A stretch of 64,000 nt of DNA from NCBI RefSeq assembly GCF_900115305.1, contig NZ_FOVW01000004.1, positions 1-64,000 of the forward strand. Direction: 5' to 3'. Positions 8,909 through 18,577 of this stretch are shown here, piece by piece (within the stretch, counting starts at the first letter, position 1; each line of letters begins with the position of its first letter). The translations under genes were made by a program, and so were the position numbers. The DNA comes from Algoriphagus ornithinivorans (GTDB lineage Bacteria; Bacteroidota; Bacteroidia; Cytophagales; Cyclobacteriaceae). The notes below the pieces were generated by a model. The model ran no database searches and was not told the DNA's origin. It saw only the letters and a program-made list of their open reading frames with translations.

Positions 8909-10711
8909 TTAATATATAAAATTTCCTGCCAGCACATATTCCTGAAGAGCAGGTCTGGTAATTTCTCCTTTAATATATTTTTCTATCATCAAGGAAGCAG
9001 TACTCGCGGCCGCTCTACCTCCCCAGCCAGCATTTTCCACATATACTGCAATGGCAATTTTAGGATCGTCTTTGGGGGCGAAAGCTACAAATACTGAGTG
9101 ATCTTCACCATGTGGATTTTGAGCAGTACCAGTTTTTCCGGCAATCACCAAGTCTTTGATCACAGCTCTATTGGCTGTTCCATAAAGCGCCTCTGCCATT
9201 GCGTTTTGAATCAGATCAAAATGTCTGGCATCGACTCCCACTTCATTTTTGTATCTATATTGGGCAGGAATCTTAGACGGATCTCCGTCTACTGCTTTGA
9301 TCAAGTGAGGTGTGTAATAATAACCCTTATTGGCAAAAATTGCTGCTAAATTGGCCATTTGAAGAGGAGTGACCAGCATTTCTCCTTGTCCGATGGATAA
9401 AGAATAAATGGTGGAATATTTCCAACGACCTTCTCCATAAATGCGATTGTATAATTTACTGGACGGAATATCTCCACCTTTTTCACCTACAATATCAACC
9501 CCCAAAGCAGACCCAAGGCCGAATTTCAGCACCTTGTCCCTCCAGTCATTTAGGCCAATTTCTGTGTCTTTGAAAGTATTACTGGAAACCTCTCTATTGA
9601 TGATTTTTCGGAATGCCTGATGATAATAAGGATTACAGGAGTTTCGAATCGCTCCGAATAAATTCACAGGCGATGGGTGATTGTGACAAGCAACGAGAGA
9701 TCTATTGCAAGCAAAGGTTGTTTCAGGAACTAGGATTCCATCCTGCAATCCAATTAAACTTTGTACGATTTTGAAAATTGAGCCCGGAGGATACATCGCC
9801 ATAATAGGGCGATTGAATAATGGTTTTGTCTCTAATCGATTGAGTCTTGTATAAGTTTTTCCAAAATCTGATCCGGTCAATTGATTAGGATCATAAAATG
9901 GAGCAGAGATCATTGCCAGAATTTCTCCAGTCTTTGGTTCAATCGCAACCACAGAGCCTGTTTTGCCCTGCATGAGCATTTCTCCATACATTTGAAGCTC
10001 CCGATCAATGGTGGAAGTCAGATTGATTCCTGCTACTGAAGCGGTATCGTATTCACCGTCTTTGAATGGTCCTTTATCGATCCCCCGTACATTGACCATT
10101 TTGTATTTCACCCCTTTGACGCCACGGAGCTCTTTTTCATAATAGCGTTCAATTCCACTTAAGCCTACATAATCTCCTTGAGAGTAATATTTTAAGGTAT
10201 CACGCTCGAGTTGCCCGGCACTGATTTCTCCAATATATCCCAAAGCATGTGCAGCGATAGGTTCTGGATAAGACCTGACCGATCGAGTCATGATGAACAA
10301 TCCTGGATAATCGATCAAAAAGTCCTGAATCTTGGCAAAATCTGTAGTGGAAATTTGCTTAATCATGGGAGAGGGTTTCACCCATGAATATTTCCTAGCT
10401 GCATTGTACGATTCGATTAAATGCTCCTTTGTAATTCCAAAGAGCTCTAAAAATCGGGTTGTATCTTTAACGTGAAATTCTTTGGGAACGACCATCAAGT
10501 CGAAAATGGGGTTATTGTAAACCAATAATTTCCCATTTCTATCGTAAATCAAACCTCTATAGGGATGATCTACGACACGCTGAATAGCATTCCGTTCAGC
10601 CTTTTTCATAAAGCTGTCATCCACCACCTGTATCATGAACAGTTTTGTCAATAAAACTGCACCAATCAGGAAAATGAAGATAAGAATAACTACAGGTCTC
10701 TGATCATTCAT
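8909..10711 (-). CDS. mrdA: Penicillin-binding protein 2 (elongation transpeptidase)
   Basis: PBP2 cross-links new peptidoglycan in the elongasome. The 600-residue protein has one N-terminal membrane anchor (~6-28), the PBP dimerisation region, and a transpeptidase domain with the three active-site motifs: SIFK (Ser311, Lys314), SCN (358-360) and KTG (526-528). The start is the ATG at 10711, which overlaps the end of mreD by one base. It precedes rodA without spacing, the standard bacterial pairing. Confidence 0.95.
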   Translation of the reverse strand: MNDQRPVVILIFIFLIGAVLLTKLFMIQVVDDSFMKKAERNAIQRVVDHPYRGLIYDRNGKLLVYNNPIFDLMVVPKEFHVKDTTRFLELFGITKEHLIESYNAARKYSWVKPSPMIKQISTTDFAKIQDFLIDYPGLFIMTRSVRSYPEPIAAHALGYIGEISAGQLERDTLKYYSQGDYVGLSGIERYYEKELRGVKGVKYKMVNVRGIDKGPFKDGEYDTASVAGINLTSTIDRELQMYGEMLMQGKTGSVVAIEPKTGEILAMISAPFYDPNQLTGSDFGKTYTRLNRLETKPLFNRPIMAMYPPGSIFKIVQSLIGLQDGILVPETTFACNRSLVACHNHPSPVNLFGAIRNSCNPYYHQAFRKIINREVSSNTFKDTEIGLNDWRDKVLKFGLGSALGVDIVGEKGGDIPSSKLYNRIYGEGRWKYSTIYSLSIGQGEMLVTPLQMANLAAIFANKGYYYTPHLIKAVDGDPSKIPAQYRYKNEVGVDARHFDLIQNAMAEALYGTANRAVIKDLVIAGKTGTAQNPHGEDHSVFVAFAPKDDPKIAIAVYVENAGWGGRAAASTASLMIEKYIKGEITRPALQEYVLAGNFIY

Positions 10712-11232
10712 TAAATACCCCTCCTTTTTTTAAAGAAAAGCAACTGTACAAGTATAGCTAAAAGGAAAGTTAAAGTCGAGGAAAAGAAGCTTTTGTTCAA
10801 TACTCCAAAAAACCCTCCTGTTCCCCATTGATCGATTGAGAAAAAGATCAAGGAAAAGAAAAAAATCATAGGTATAGCATAGGTAAAATACCAACCCATA
10901 CCCATTTCCTTCAAGGTTGGTTCATTACTGTCATCATAGCCACCCGTGGGACTAATTACTTTCAGCCAATACGGCCTGATAAATCCTATGAATGTAGCTG
11001 AAGCTGCATGTATACCCATTGTATCATAGAACATGTCAATAAACAAACCAATTCCAAAACTTAACAGAATTAAAGGAATATGGCCGATGGAAACCGGAAG
11101 GGAAAGGATAATCAACAGGTACAGAAAGCATAGAGCTACTCCAAACAGTGCCAGGTTTTTAAGCAGGAAAATCTGCACGGCGACTAATATCAGTCCCATC
11201 AGGAAAAAGGAAATGAAGGTTCTAATATTCAT
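10711..11232 (-). CDS. mreD: Rod-shape-determining protein MreD
   Basis: MreD is the small polytopic membrane part of the elongasome. This 173-residue protein has five or six hydrophobic segments, LFIDMFYDTMGIHAAS in the conserved region, and no catalytic motif. Sequence conservation of MreD is always weak, so the call leans on position between mreC (11-base overlap) and mrdA (1-base overlap) and on the membrane profile. The overlaps indicate translational coupling. Confidence 0.88.
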   Translation of the reverse strand: MNIRTFISFFLMGLILVAVQIFLLKNLALFGVALCFLYLLIILSLPVSIGHIPLILLSFGIGLFIDMFYDTMGIHAASATFIGFIRPYWLKVISPTGGYDDSNEPTLKEMGMGWYFTYAIPMIFFFSLIFFSIDQWGTGGFFGVLNKSFFSSTLTFLLAILVQLLFFKKRRGI

Positions 11233-12058
11233 TGCGGATCTCTGCTTGTTGATATAAGGAGTCTAATTCCCCAATCTGAGTATTTTCTACCAGATACACA
11301 TAATTGATTCTGCTAAAGTCAGCACTCAGTGCAATCAAGATATCCAGATAGTTTTGCTCTTTTCCAGGGTTAATCTCTTTGATGGTTCCAATTTGTATTC
11401 CGCTAGGAAAGATAGAATTGAAACCAGAAGTAATAATTGTATCTCCTACACTTGCCTTAACATGTCTAGGTACATAGAGCAATTTTGCCTCGTCCGGATT
11501 TTTGCCGTCCCAATTCACCGAACCAAAAACGTCATTAGATTTGATTTTGGAGGATATCAATAAGCCGGTATTCAATAAGGAAATCCCCACGGAATAGTTT
11601 TTAGAAACAGTTTTGACTCTTCCTACGACACCATCCTGATTGAAGATTCCCATTCCGGGCTTGATGCCATCCTTTTCACCTTTATTAATGGTGATGTGAT
11701 TTTGGGCAAAACGGAGGGTTTGACTGATTACTCTGGCACTTTTAAACTTAAAGCTTGCTTCAAAGGCAGAGTCAAGTTCAAAGGTAACGCTGTCCACAGG
11801 AGGATTAATCCGAGTCAGCTTTTCCAGCAAGGCAGCATTCTGTTCTGTCAGTTCCTTATTTGCTTCAGCCAAAGTGAAAAAATCTACAACATCGGACTGG
11901 GTTTTTAAGACTGAACCTGTCAGAGCTGTTGAAGAATTAAAGAAAGCTGCACCCTGGGGGGAATTATTAGAGACAATCATCCAGACTGCCACTACTTCCA
12001 GCAAAACAAAAAGAAGAAAAGACCTGAGACTATAAAGGAATTGAAGGATGCGTAGCAT
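11222..12058 (-). CDS. mreC: Rod-shape-determining protein MreC
   Basis: MreC is a periplasmic scaffold that activates PBP2/RodA. In 278 residues there is one N-terminal membrane helix (~10-32), a coiled-coil segment (~60-85, FTLAEANKELTEQN) and the beta-barrel domain with the typical NKGEKDGIKPGMGIF and VGRVKTVSKNYS. It lies 7 bases downstream of mreB and overlaps mreD by 11 bases. Confidence 0.93.
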   Translation of the reverse strand: MLRILQFLYSLRSFLLFVLLEVVAVWMIVSNNSPQGAAFFNSSTALTGSVLKTQSDVVDFFTLAEANKELTEQNAALLEKLTRINPPVDSVTFELDSAFEASFKFKSARVISQTLRFAQNHITINKGEKDGIKPGMGIFNQDGVVGRVKTVSKNYSVGISLLNTGLLISSKIKSNDVFGSVNWDGKNPDEAKLLYVPRHVKASVGDTIITSGFNSIFPSGIQIGTIKEINPGKEQNYLDILIALSADFSRINYVYLVENTQIGELDSLYQQAEIRNEY

Positions 12059-12065
12059 TCAGGGT

Positions 12066-13094
12066 TTAGGTCATCAATACGGTTCTGAAATTCTGTACAT
12101 TTTTCAATGCAGTGCCCGTTCCTCTTACGACAGCTCTGAGTGGATCTTCTGCAATGTGAATTGGAAGTTTGGTTTTCTGATGTAATCGCTTATCCAAACC
12201 TTTTAAAAGTGCTCCACCACCTGTCAGGTGAATACCGTTATCATAAATATCAGCGGATAGTTCCGGTGGTGCAATTTCCAAAGCTTTGAGAACGGCCTCT
12301 TCGATTTTTGAAACAGATTTGTCCAAAGCAAAAGCAATCTCTGAGTAGGATACCTTTATTACTTTCGGAATTCCGGTCATCAAGTCTCTACCTCTGATTT
12401 CGTAATCTTCTGGGGCATCGTCCAACTCGGTCAATGCAGATCCGATGGCAATTTTAACCTTCTCAGCAGATCTCTCACCGATCAATAAATTGTGCTGGCG
12501 TCTCATATAATCCAGGATGTCCTTGGTGAAAGTATCACCCGCCACCCGAATAGATTGATCAGCTACAATTCCCGATAAAGCAATCAAAGCGATTTCTGTA
12601 GTTCCACCTCCGATATCTACAATCATGGAGCCCATAGGCTTTTCGATATCAATACCAATACCAATTGCAGCTGCAATCGGCTCAAAAATCATATAGACTT
12701 CCTTCGCACCAGCATGCTCGGCTGAGTCACGAACGGCCCTTTTTTCAACTTCAGTAATTCCGGAAGGAATACAGATCACCATGCGGTGAGACTGCGGAAA
12801 CATTCCCTTTTTCTGGCCGGGAATCATTTTGATCAATCCTCGGATCATCTGCTCTGCAGCGTAGAAATCAGCAATTACTCCGTCTTTTAAAGGACGGATT
12901 GTCTTAATATTTTCATGGGTTTTCTCATGCATGTTCATGGCTTCGCGACCAACAGCGAGTACCCGGTTGTTGGTCTTGTCGATTGCGATGATAGACGGTT
13001 CGTCGACCACGATTTTGTCCTTGTGTATGATCAGGGTATTTGCAGTACCAAGATCAATGGCTATATCGCTTGAGAAAAAATCAAATAATCCCAT
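12066..13094 (-). CDS. mreB: Actin-like cell-shape protein MreB
   Basis: MreB forms membrane-bound filaments that steer wall synthesis. The 342-residue protein begins MGLFDFFSSDIAIDLGTANT, with the phosphate-1 motif DLGTANT, the phosphate-2 motif IVDIGGGTTE and the adenosine motif LTGGGALLKG. It heads the shape operon. A TAATTTTG element at 13172-13179 is a candidate -7 box about 80 bases upstream. The divergent rimP operon starts within the same ~330-base spacer. Confidence 0.97.
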   Translation of the reverse strand: MGLFDFFSSDIAIDLGTANTLIIHKDKIVVDEPSIIAIDKTNNRVLAVGREAMNMHEKTHENIKTIRPLKDGVIADFYAAEQMIRGLIKMIPGQKKGMFPQSHRMVICIPSGITEVEKRAVRDSAEHAGAKEVYMIFEPIAAAIGIGIDIEKPMGSMIVDIGGGTTEIALIALSGIVADQSIRVAGDTFTKDILDYMRRQHNLLIGERSAEKVKIAIGSALTELDDAPEDYEIRGRDLMTGIPKVIKVSYSEIAFALDKSVSKIEEAVLKALEIAPPELSADIYDNGIHLTGGGALLKGLDKRLHQKTKLPIHIAEDPLRAVVRGTGTALKNVQNFRTVLMT

Positions 13095-13171
13095 TTTGTA
13101 TGATTGGCTTTTTGAAATTGAGGTTTATGGTTTAATATAACATGAATCGATGCATATTAAACGAGGGTCGG

Positions 13172-13179
13172 CAAAATTA
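13172..13179 (-). promoter_or_regulatory. Candidate -7 element for the mreB operon
   Basis: TAATTTTG on the minus strand matches TAnnTTTG and lies ~78 bases before the mreB ATG. No clean TTG sits at the ideal upstream distance, so the call is tentative. Confidence 0.35.
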
Positions 13180-13335
13180 TTATGTTCATCCCATAAAATG
13201 CAGTGATTCCCGATATTTTTTGAATTTAAATTTAAAGAAATCTCTTTAAGGCAAGTTAATTAATCTTTTAGCAATCAATCCTTTTTGGAAAAGACTCCAT
13301 TACATTTAATTCATTCGCTTGATTTTTAGTGCTAA

Positions 13336-13366
13336 TTGTTTTTCGAATAAAATTATTTTACCTTTG
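13336..13366 (+). promoter_or_regulatory. Bacteroidota promoter of rimP-nusA-infB
   Basis: TTG (13336-13338), 20 bases, then TACCTTTG (13359-13366), an exact TAnnTTTG match. The predicted transcript start is around 13372, leaving a ~50-base leader that contains the hairpin at 13388-13408. Confidence 0.75.
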
Positions 13367-13387
13367 TGCCGTATTCGAAAGTTTCTG

Positions 13388-13408
13388 GAGGGGACACCAT
13401 GTCCCCTC
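13388..13408 (+). promoter_or_regulatory. Leader hairpin upstream of rimP
   Basis: A perfect 9-base inverted repeat, GAGGGGACA / TGTCCCCTC, with a 3-base loop, followed by CTTTC. It lies between the promoter and the rimP ATG. A strong hairpin followed by a short pyrimidine run could be an attenuator through which NusA or RimP levels feed back; that role is inference. Confidence 0.6.
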
Positions 13409-13424
13409 TTTCATTATGCATACT

Positions 13425-13898
13425 ATGTCGGATTTAAAAGGAACATTAGCACAAATCGTTGAGAAGCATCTTCCAGATGAAAGCCACTTTCTTGTGGACT
13501 TAAATTTGGGGCAGAAGGGGAATCAAAGTACCCTCAATATACTCATTGATGCAGATCAGGGGGTAACTATTGAGACTTGTGCCAAGGTGAGCCGGGCGGT
13601 TTCTGATGAAATTGAATCGCAGAATTTGATAGAGGATGCATATAGAATAGAAGTTTCTTCACCTGGAGTGGATTTCCCCTTGACCGGAAAGAGGCAATAT
13701 ATAAAAAATGTCGGTAGAACACTGAAAGTTTTATTGGTGTCAGGACAGGAAGTAAAAGGGAAACTCAAAGAAGCTGACGATGCCACCATCACCATGTTGG
13801 TGAGCAAAAAAGAAAAAGGAAAAAAAGCCCAGGAAGAGGAAGTTATCCTCTCCTATGAAGACATAAAAAAATCAGTTGTACAAGTATCTTTTAAATAA
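13425..13898 (+). CDS. rimP: Ribosome maturation factor RimP
   Basis: RimP assists late assembly of the 30S subunit. From the ATG at 13425 (MSDLKGTLAQ) it has 157 residues with the family marks LNILIDADQGVTIETCAKVSR and IEVSSPGVDFPL, then the SH3-like C-terminal domain. An ATG at 13416 would add three residues. The longer frame back to 13329 is rejected because it would start upstream of the leader hairpin and the predicted transcript start. It opens the classic rimP-nusA-infB operon, 5 bases before nusA. Confidence 0.93.
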   Translation: MSDLKGTLAQIVEKHLPDESHFLVDLNLGQKGNQSTLNILIDADQGVTIETCAKVSRAVSDEIESQNLIEDAYRIEVSSPGVDFPLTGKRQYIKNVGRTLKVLLVSGQEVKGKLKEADDATITMLVSKKEKGKKAQEEEVILSYEDIKKSVVQVSFK

Positions 13899-13903
13899 AT
13901 AAA

Positions 13904-15148
13904 ATGGATGCCAAAGTCTTAATAGAATCCTTCGCTGAATTTGCGAGATCTAAAAATGTGGATCGACCAACCATGATCCGTATTCTGGAAGATGTTTTCA
14001 GAGCCATGATTCGCAAGAAGTTCGAAACTGATGAGAACTTCGATGTGACAATCAATGCGGACAAGGGAGACTTGGAGATTTTCCGTATTCGGGAAATAGT
14101 TGACGATAACTCTGAGGATATCTGGGATTTTGATAAAATCAGCTTAACAGATGCCCGTAAGATCGAACCTGATTTTGAGATCGGTGAAGAGGTATATGAA
14201 AAAATTGAATTGGAAGAGTTTGGAAGAAGAGCAGTCCAGATGGCTCGTCAGACTCTGATCCAAAGAATCAAAGATTTGGAGAAAGATATCCTTTTCAATA
14301 AATACGAAGAGCAGGTTGGAGAAATCGTTTCTGCTGAAGTATACCAAATCCTAGGTCGAGAAGTCCTCTTGATGGACGGTGAAGGAAATGAATTGATATT
14401 ACCTAAAGGAGAACAAATCCCTAAGGATAGATTTAGAAAAGGAGATACCGTGAAGGCAATTGTCCACAAAGTGGATATGATGAACGGAAATCCAAAAATT
14501 ATCCTTTCAAGAACATCTCCGGTTTTCTTGGAAAGACTTTTCGAGAACGAAGTTCCTGAAGTCTATGATGGCTTGATCACCATAGTAAAAATCGTGAGAG
14601 AACCAGGAGAAAGAGCGAAAGTTGCGGTTGAATCCTACGATGATAGAATTGACCCAGTTGGAGCATGTGTTGGTATGAAAGGTTCCAGAATCCATGCAGT
14701 AGTGCGTGAGCTTCAGAACGAAAATATCGATGTAATCAATTTCACAGACAACTTGGACTTGTATGTATCTAGAGCATTGAGTCCAGCCAAAGTTTCATCA
14801 TTGACTGTCAATGAAGAGACTAAGAGAATTTCTGTTTTCTTGAAGCCAGACCAAGTGTCTTTGGCAATTGGTAAAGGAGGATATAACATCAAGTTGGCCA
14901 GCCGTTTGGTTGGTTACGAAATTGATGTGTTCCGTGAATTGAACGAAAATGAGGAGGAAGATGTAGACCTAGCAGAATTCGATGATGAAATCGAAGCTTG
15001 GATCATCGATGAGTTGAAGAAAACCGGTTTGGATACAGCCAAGAGTGTTTTGGCACTGAACAAAGAAGATTTGTTGAGAAGAACTGAACTGGAGGAAGGA
15101 ACAATCGACGAAATATTCAGAATTCTCCGACAAGAATTTGAACAGTAA
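13904..15148 (+). CDS. nusA: Transcription elongation/termination factor NusA
   Basis: NusA binds RNA polymerase and nascent RNA to modulate pausing, termination and antitermination. The 414 residues hold the N-terminal polymerase-binding domain (~1-125), an S1 domain (~130-200, VGEIVSAEVYQILGREVLL), two KH domains (~230-345; GACVGMKGSRIHAVVREL, then LAIGKGGYNIKLASRL) and a short C-terminal helix-hairpin-helix region (~370-414). The E. coli acidic repeats are reduced to one such module, usual outside Proteobacteria. Confidence 0.96.
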   Translation: MDAKVLIESFAEFARSKNVDRPTMIRILEDVFRAMIRKKFETDENFDVTINADKGDLEIFRIREIVDDNSEDIWDFDKISLTDARKIEPDFEIGEEVYEKIELEEFGRRAVQMARQTLIQRIKDLEKDILFNKYEEQVGEIVSAEVYQILGREVLLMDGEGNELILPKGEQIPKDRFRKGDTVKAIVHKVDMMNGNPKIILSRTSPVFLERLFENEVPEVYDGLITIVKIVREPGERAKVAVESYDDRIDPVGACVGMKGSRIHAVVRELQNENIDVINFTDNLDLYVSRALSPAKVSSLTVNEETKRISVFLKPDQVSLAIGKGGYNIKLASRLVGYEIDVFRELNENEEEDVDLAEFDDEIEAWIIDELKKTGLDTAKSVLALNKEDLLRRTELEEGTIDEIFRILRQEFEQ

Positions 15149-15209
15149 TGGGTTAAATGCCCAAATAATTACCCAATTTTAAATAAGATTTCGAAAGAGG
15201 TTTTTGCTT

Positions 15210-17993
15210 ATGTCAGAAGAAAAAATGATGCGATTAGGCCAAATAGCCAGAAAACTCAACGTGGGTACGGCAACCATCGTCGAGACACTGGCCAAAAAAG
15301 GCTTTGATGTGCAGGACAATCCGAATTCTAAAATCAACATGGAGCAGGTAGATATGTTGACCAAGGAATTCAAGTCCTCAGCACTTGAAAAGGAAGAGGC
15401 TTCCCACCTCTCGATAGGGAAGAGGCATGAAACAGTCTCCCTTGAGACTGAAACCAAGCCAGAGCCAGCTCCGGAACCAACTCCGGAACCTGCGCCAAAA
15501 CCTGCGCCTGCACCTGAGGCGAAGAAAGAAGAGCCAAAACCTGCTCCGGCTCCAAGTCCAGAACCTGAAAAAGTTGCTCCTGAAGCTCCAAAGCTCGAGG
15601 GTATCAAAGTTCTAGGAAAAATTGATTTGAATAAGAAGCCGAATCCGGCTCCTAAACCTGCGGCACCTGCGAAGGCTCCTGAAGTAAAAGCATCACCAAA
15701 ACCTGAGGTCAGAAAAGAGCCTCAAGCGCCGAAGACAGAAGCAAAACCAGCTCAAAAACCGCAACATCAACAAAAGCCGAAAGAAACTCCTCCTCAGCCT
15801 AAAGTTGAGAGAAAAGAGCAAAAAGAGGTGCAAAAACCAGCTCCTAGCGAGGTAATTTCTGCAAAGGCAGACTCCTTGAAAGGATTGACTGTTTTAGGCA
15901 AAATTGAATTGCCGGTCGAGAAATCTAAGAAAAAAGGAGGTCCTGTAGCCTCTTCTGATGAAAGAGCCAGAGATAAGAAGCGTCCAAGAAAACGCATAGA
16001 TAAGAGTGGCGGAAATAGAAATCAGGGGAATAACCAAGGAAATAGAAACCAAGGTCAAAAGGGAGGACAAAAAGGAGGACAGCAAGGTAGAACCCAAAAA
16101 GCTGAACCTACCCAAAAGGAAATCCAAGATCAAATCAAACAGACTCTTGCTAGACTTCAGGGAAATAAATCCGGAGGTAAGAAGAGCCGAAGAGATAAAA
16201 AAGCCGAGCGTGAACGTGAGGTTGATGTAGATAACGAAGAAACCAAAATCCTAAAGGTTACTGAATTTATTTCAGCTAATGACCTGGCTGCATTGATGGA
16301 TTTATCTGTGAACCAGATTATTTCCGCCTGTATGTCTTTGGGGATGTTCGTTTCTATTAACCAGCGATTGGATGCTGAGGCGATTACTATTATTGCCGAT
16401 GAGTTCGGGTACGATGTAGAGTTTACCAAGTCTATTGAAGATGAAATCGAAGTAGAGGAGGAAGATTCTGAAGAGGATTTGGAGGAAAGAGCTCCGATCG
16501 TCACTATCATGGGTCACGTTGACCACGGTAAAACATCCTTGTTGGATTATATCCGAATGTCAAAAGTAACTGCCGATGAGGCGGGAGGAATTACACAGCA
16601 CATTGGTGCATACGATGTAATGACCAAAACAGGGCATAAAATTGCCTTCTTGGATACTCCAGGTCACGAAGCATTTACTGCGATGAGAGCTAGAGGTGCT
16701 AAAATCACAGACGTTGCCATTATTGTAATTGCAGCTGATGACAGCATCATGCCTCAGACCAAAGAAGCTATCAACCACGCACAGGTGGCTGGTGTTCCGA
16801 TGATTTTTGCAATCAACAAAGTGGATAAGCCTAATGCAAATCCAAATAAAATCAAGGAAGAACTTGCCAATATGAATCTATTGGTAGAAGAATGGGGTGG
16901 TAAATACCAATCCCAAGACATCTCTGCCAAAACCGGTCAAGGTGTAGACGAACTCCTTGAGAAAGTTCTATTAGAGGCTGAAATTCTTGAACTGAAAGCC
17001 AACCCTGATAAAAATGCTGTTGGTACAGTAATCGAAGCATCCTTGGATAAAGGTCGAGGTTATGTAGCTACCATGATGATTCAGGCTGGTACTCTTAAAG
17101 TTGGAGACGTAATGCTTGCTGGTCAACATTATGGTCGTGTGAAGGCCATGTTTGACCACAAGGGTAAGAAGATGAAAGAAGCTGGACCATCAACTCCTGT
17201 ACAGGTGTTGGGTCTAAGTGGCGCTCCTCAAGCTGGGGATACGGTGAAAGTATACGATTCTGAGAGAGAAGCCCGTGAAATTGCCAACTCAAGAGAACAG
17301 ATACAAAGAGAGCAAAGCTTACGAACCAAAAAGCACATTACTTTGGATGAAATTGGACGTCGTTTGGCAATCGGTTCTTTCAAAGAATTGAATATCATCA
17401 TCAAAGGTGACGTGGATGGTTCCGTAGAAGCACTTTCGGATTCCTTGCTGAAACTATCCAAAGAGGAGGTTAAAGTTTCCATCATACATAAAGGTGTAGG
17501 ACAAATTTCCGAATCCGATGTCTTATTGGCTTCTGCTTCAGATGCGATTATTATCGGTTTCCAAGTAAGACCTTCTTCCAATGCTAAAAAATTAGCAGAA
17601 CAGGAGGAAATCGAAATCCGTCATTACTCCATCATCTACGATGCGATCAACCAGATCAAGGATGCGATCGAAGGTATGCTTGAGCCTGAGTTTGAAGAAG
17701 TGATCACCGGTAATATCCAAGTGAGAGAAGTCTTCAAAATCTCTAAAGTTGGAACAGTTGCAGGTTCTTATGTAACGGATGGATACATCACTAGAAAAAA
17801 TAAGATCCGCGTGATCCGCGACGGTATTGTAATTCACGAAGGTGAAATCGATCAGTTGAAGCGATTCAAGGACGATGTAGCTGAGGTGAAAGCCGGTTAT
17901 GAATGCGGTATTTCCATCAAAAACTTCAATAATATCGAAGTGGATGATACCATCGAAGGTTATGAGATGAGAGAAATCAAAAGAAAAAAATAA
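15210..17993 (+). CDS. infB: Translation initiation factor IF-2
   Basis: IF-2 is the GTPase that places initiator tRNA on the 30S subunit and promotes subunit joining. The 927 residues comprise an N-terminal IF2_N domain (~6-55), a ~290-residue Pro/Ala/Glu/Lys linker, a second IF2_N domain (~348-405), the G domain with G1 GHVDHGKT (435-442), DTPGH and NKVD, and domains II-IV. Within the linker the short motif VLGKIDL/VLGKIEL occurs twice (~134-140 and ~228-234). The ATG at 15210 is used; the frame opens at a TTG two codons earlier. A Gly/Asn/Gln/Arg tract (~262-295) adds a basic RNA-binding-like segment. Confidence 0.97.
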   Translation: MSEEKMMRLGQIARKLNVGTATIVETLAKKGFDVQDNPNSKINMEQVDMLTKEFKSSALEKEEASHLSIGKRHETVSLETETKPEPAPEPTPEPAPKPAPAPEAKKEEPKPAPAPSPEPEKVAPEAPKLEGIKVLGKIDLNKKPNPAPKPAAPAKAPEVKASPKPEVRKEPQAPKTEAKPAQKPQHQQKPKETPPQPKVERKEQKEVQKPAPSEVISAKADSLKGLTVLGKIELPVEKSKKKGGPVASSDERARDKKRPRKRIDKSGGNRNQGNNQGNRNQGQKGGQKGGQQGRTQKAEPTQKEIQDQIKQTLARLQGNKSGGKKSRRDKKAEREREVDVDNEETKILKVTEFISANDLAALMDLSVNQIISACMSLGMFVSINQRLDAEAITIIADEFGYDVEFTKSIEDEIEVEEEDSEEDLEERAPIVTIMGHVDHGKTSLLDYIRMSKVTADEAGGITQHIGAYDVMTKTGHKIAFLDTPGHEAFTAMRARGAKITDVAIIVIAADDSIMPQTKEAINHAQVAGVPMIFAINKVDKPNANPNKIKEELANMNLLVEEWGGKYQSQDISAKTGQGVDELLEKVLLEAEILELKANPDKNAVGTVIEASLDKGRGYVATMMIQAGTLKVGDVMLAGQHYGRVKAMFDHKGKKMKEAGPSTPVQVLGLSGAPQAGDTVKVYDSEREAREIANSREQIQREQSLRTKKHITLDEIGRRLAIGSFKELNIIIKGDVDGSVEALSDSLLKLSKEEVKVSIIHKGVGQISESDVLLASASDAIIIGFQVRPSSNAKKLAEQEEIEIRHYSIIYDAINQIKDAIEGMLEPEFEEVITGNIQVREVFKISKVGTVAGSYVTDGYITRKNKIRVIRDGIVIHEGEIDQLKRFKDDVAEVKAGYECGISIKNFNNIEVDDTIEGYEMREIKRKK

Positions 17994-18010
17994 GTAATTA
18001 CTTATAAGGT

Positions 18011-18133
18011 AAGGGGCTGTCTCAAAAGTGATTTTGTCACATTGAGAAAGGTCGAAATATAAGCCATATCAAAAAAATGGCCTTCGACTCCACTCATGCT
18101 GACATTTGAGCGATTTTTGGGACAGCCCCTTTT
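18011..18133. repeat. MITE-like element with terminal inverted repeats
   Basis: The ends AAGGGGCTGTC (18011-18021) and GACAGCCCCTT (18121-18131) are perfect 11-base inverted repeats; allowing one mismatch the match extends to about 17 bases (..TCAAAA / TTTTGGGA..). Inside is a second imperfect inverted pair, GTCACATTGAG..GTCGAAAT against CTTCGACTCCACTCATGCTGAC. Sequences of this style are widespread between Bacteroidota genes. Its right end, followed by TTTTATTTT, could also terminate the infB transcript. Confidence 0.7.
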
Positions 18134-18144
18134 ATTTTCGAAGG

Positions 18145-18333
18145 ATGTTAGAAGCTATACTCTTTTTGATTTTTATGCTTTGGGCATTAGCCCTACTGGG
18201 ATTGATTTTGGGTTTGATTAGGCCAGTTATCGTTTTGTGGTTTTTAGATAGGTTCAATAGGCTGAAGGTTTTAAAGATCTACGGAATACCTTTTTTGATC
18301 TTATCTCTTCTGCTATTTCTTTTTCGTGCATAA
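18145..18333 (+). CDS. Small membrane protein, two hydrophobic segments
   Basis: A 62-residue protein from an ATG at 18145 preceded by AAGG. It has a hydrophobic helix (~3-30, with LLGLILGLIRPVIVLWF), a charged turn RFNRLKVLKIYG and a second helix (IPFLILSLLLFLF). The pattern GLI-x-P followed by an Arg/Lys patch and YG recurs in short membrane proteins of Bacteroidota and Firmicutes. The frame could start at a TTG at 18106 inside the repeat element, which I reject. Function is unknown. Confidence 0.55.
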   Translation: MLEAILFLIFMLWALALLGLILGLIRPVIVLWFLDRFNRLKVLKIYGIPFLILSLLLFLFRA

Positions 18334-18334
18334 A

Positions 18335-18391
18335 AGGCTTTTCTAACGTTAAAGGGAAATACGGCTTATTGTCAGCTCAGAGGATTAGAAT
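18335..18391. repeat. Interspersed repeat, copy 2 (about 57 bp)
   Basis: Counterpart of 1018-1076. The core AAATACGGCTTATTGTCAG differs from the other copy by transitions only. The rest of this 244-base spacer holds a CTTCTGTCTTCAG stretch near 18423-18435 that resembles the one at 27841-27865, and no gene. Confidence 0.5.
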
Positions 18392-18577
18392 CCTGGAGCT
18401 TCGCCTGCCAACTGTGGCTGGGTCTTCTGTCTTCAGTAGATTGCTCTGAGCGAAGTAGAAGTGTCCAGTCATTCAAAAAAATATAGTAAATGGTGTAATT
18501 AAGGATTTTCAGAATATTATATATACATCCTTTGATAATGTCAGAATTTTATAAGTAATTTCTGAAAATTTATCCAT

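Noticed and set aside
13329..13424. Longer rimP starting at 13329
   Set aside because: It would begin upstream of the -7 box and read through the leader hairpin.
15179..15607. Minus-strand 142-codon frame over infB
   Set aside because: Gly/Ala/Ser-rich shadow of the Pro/Ala/Glu coding linker of IF2.
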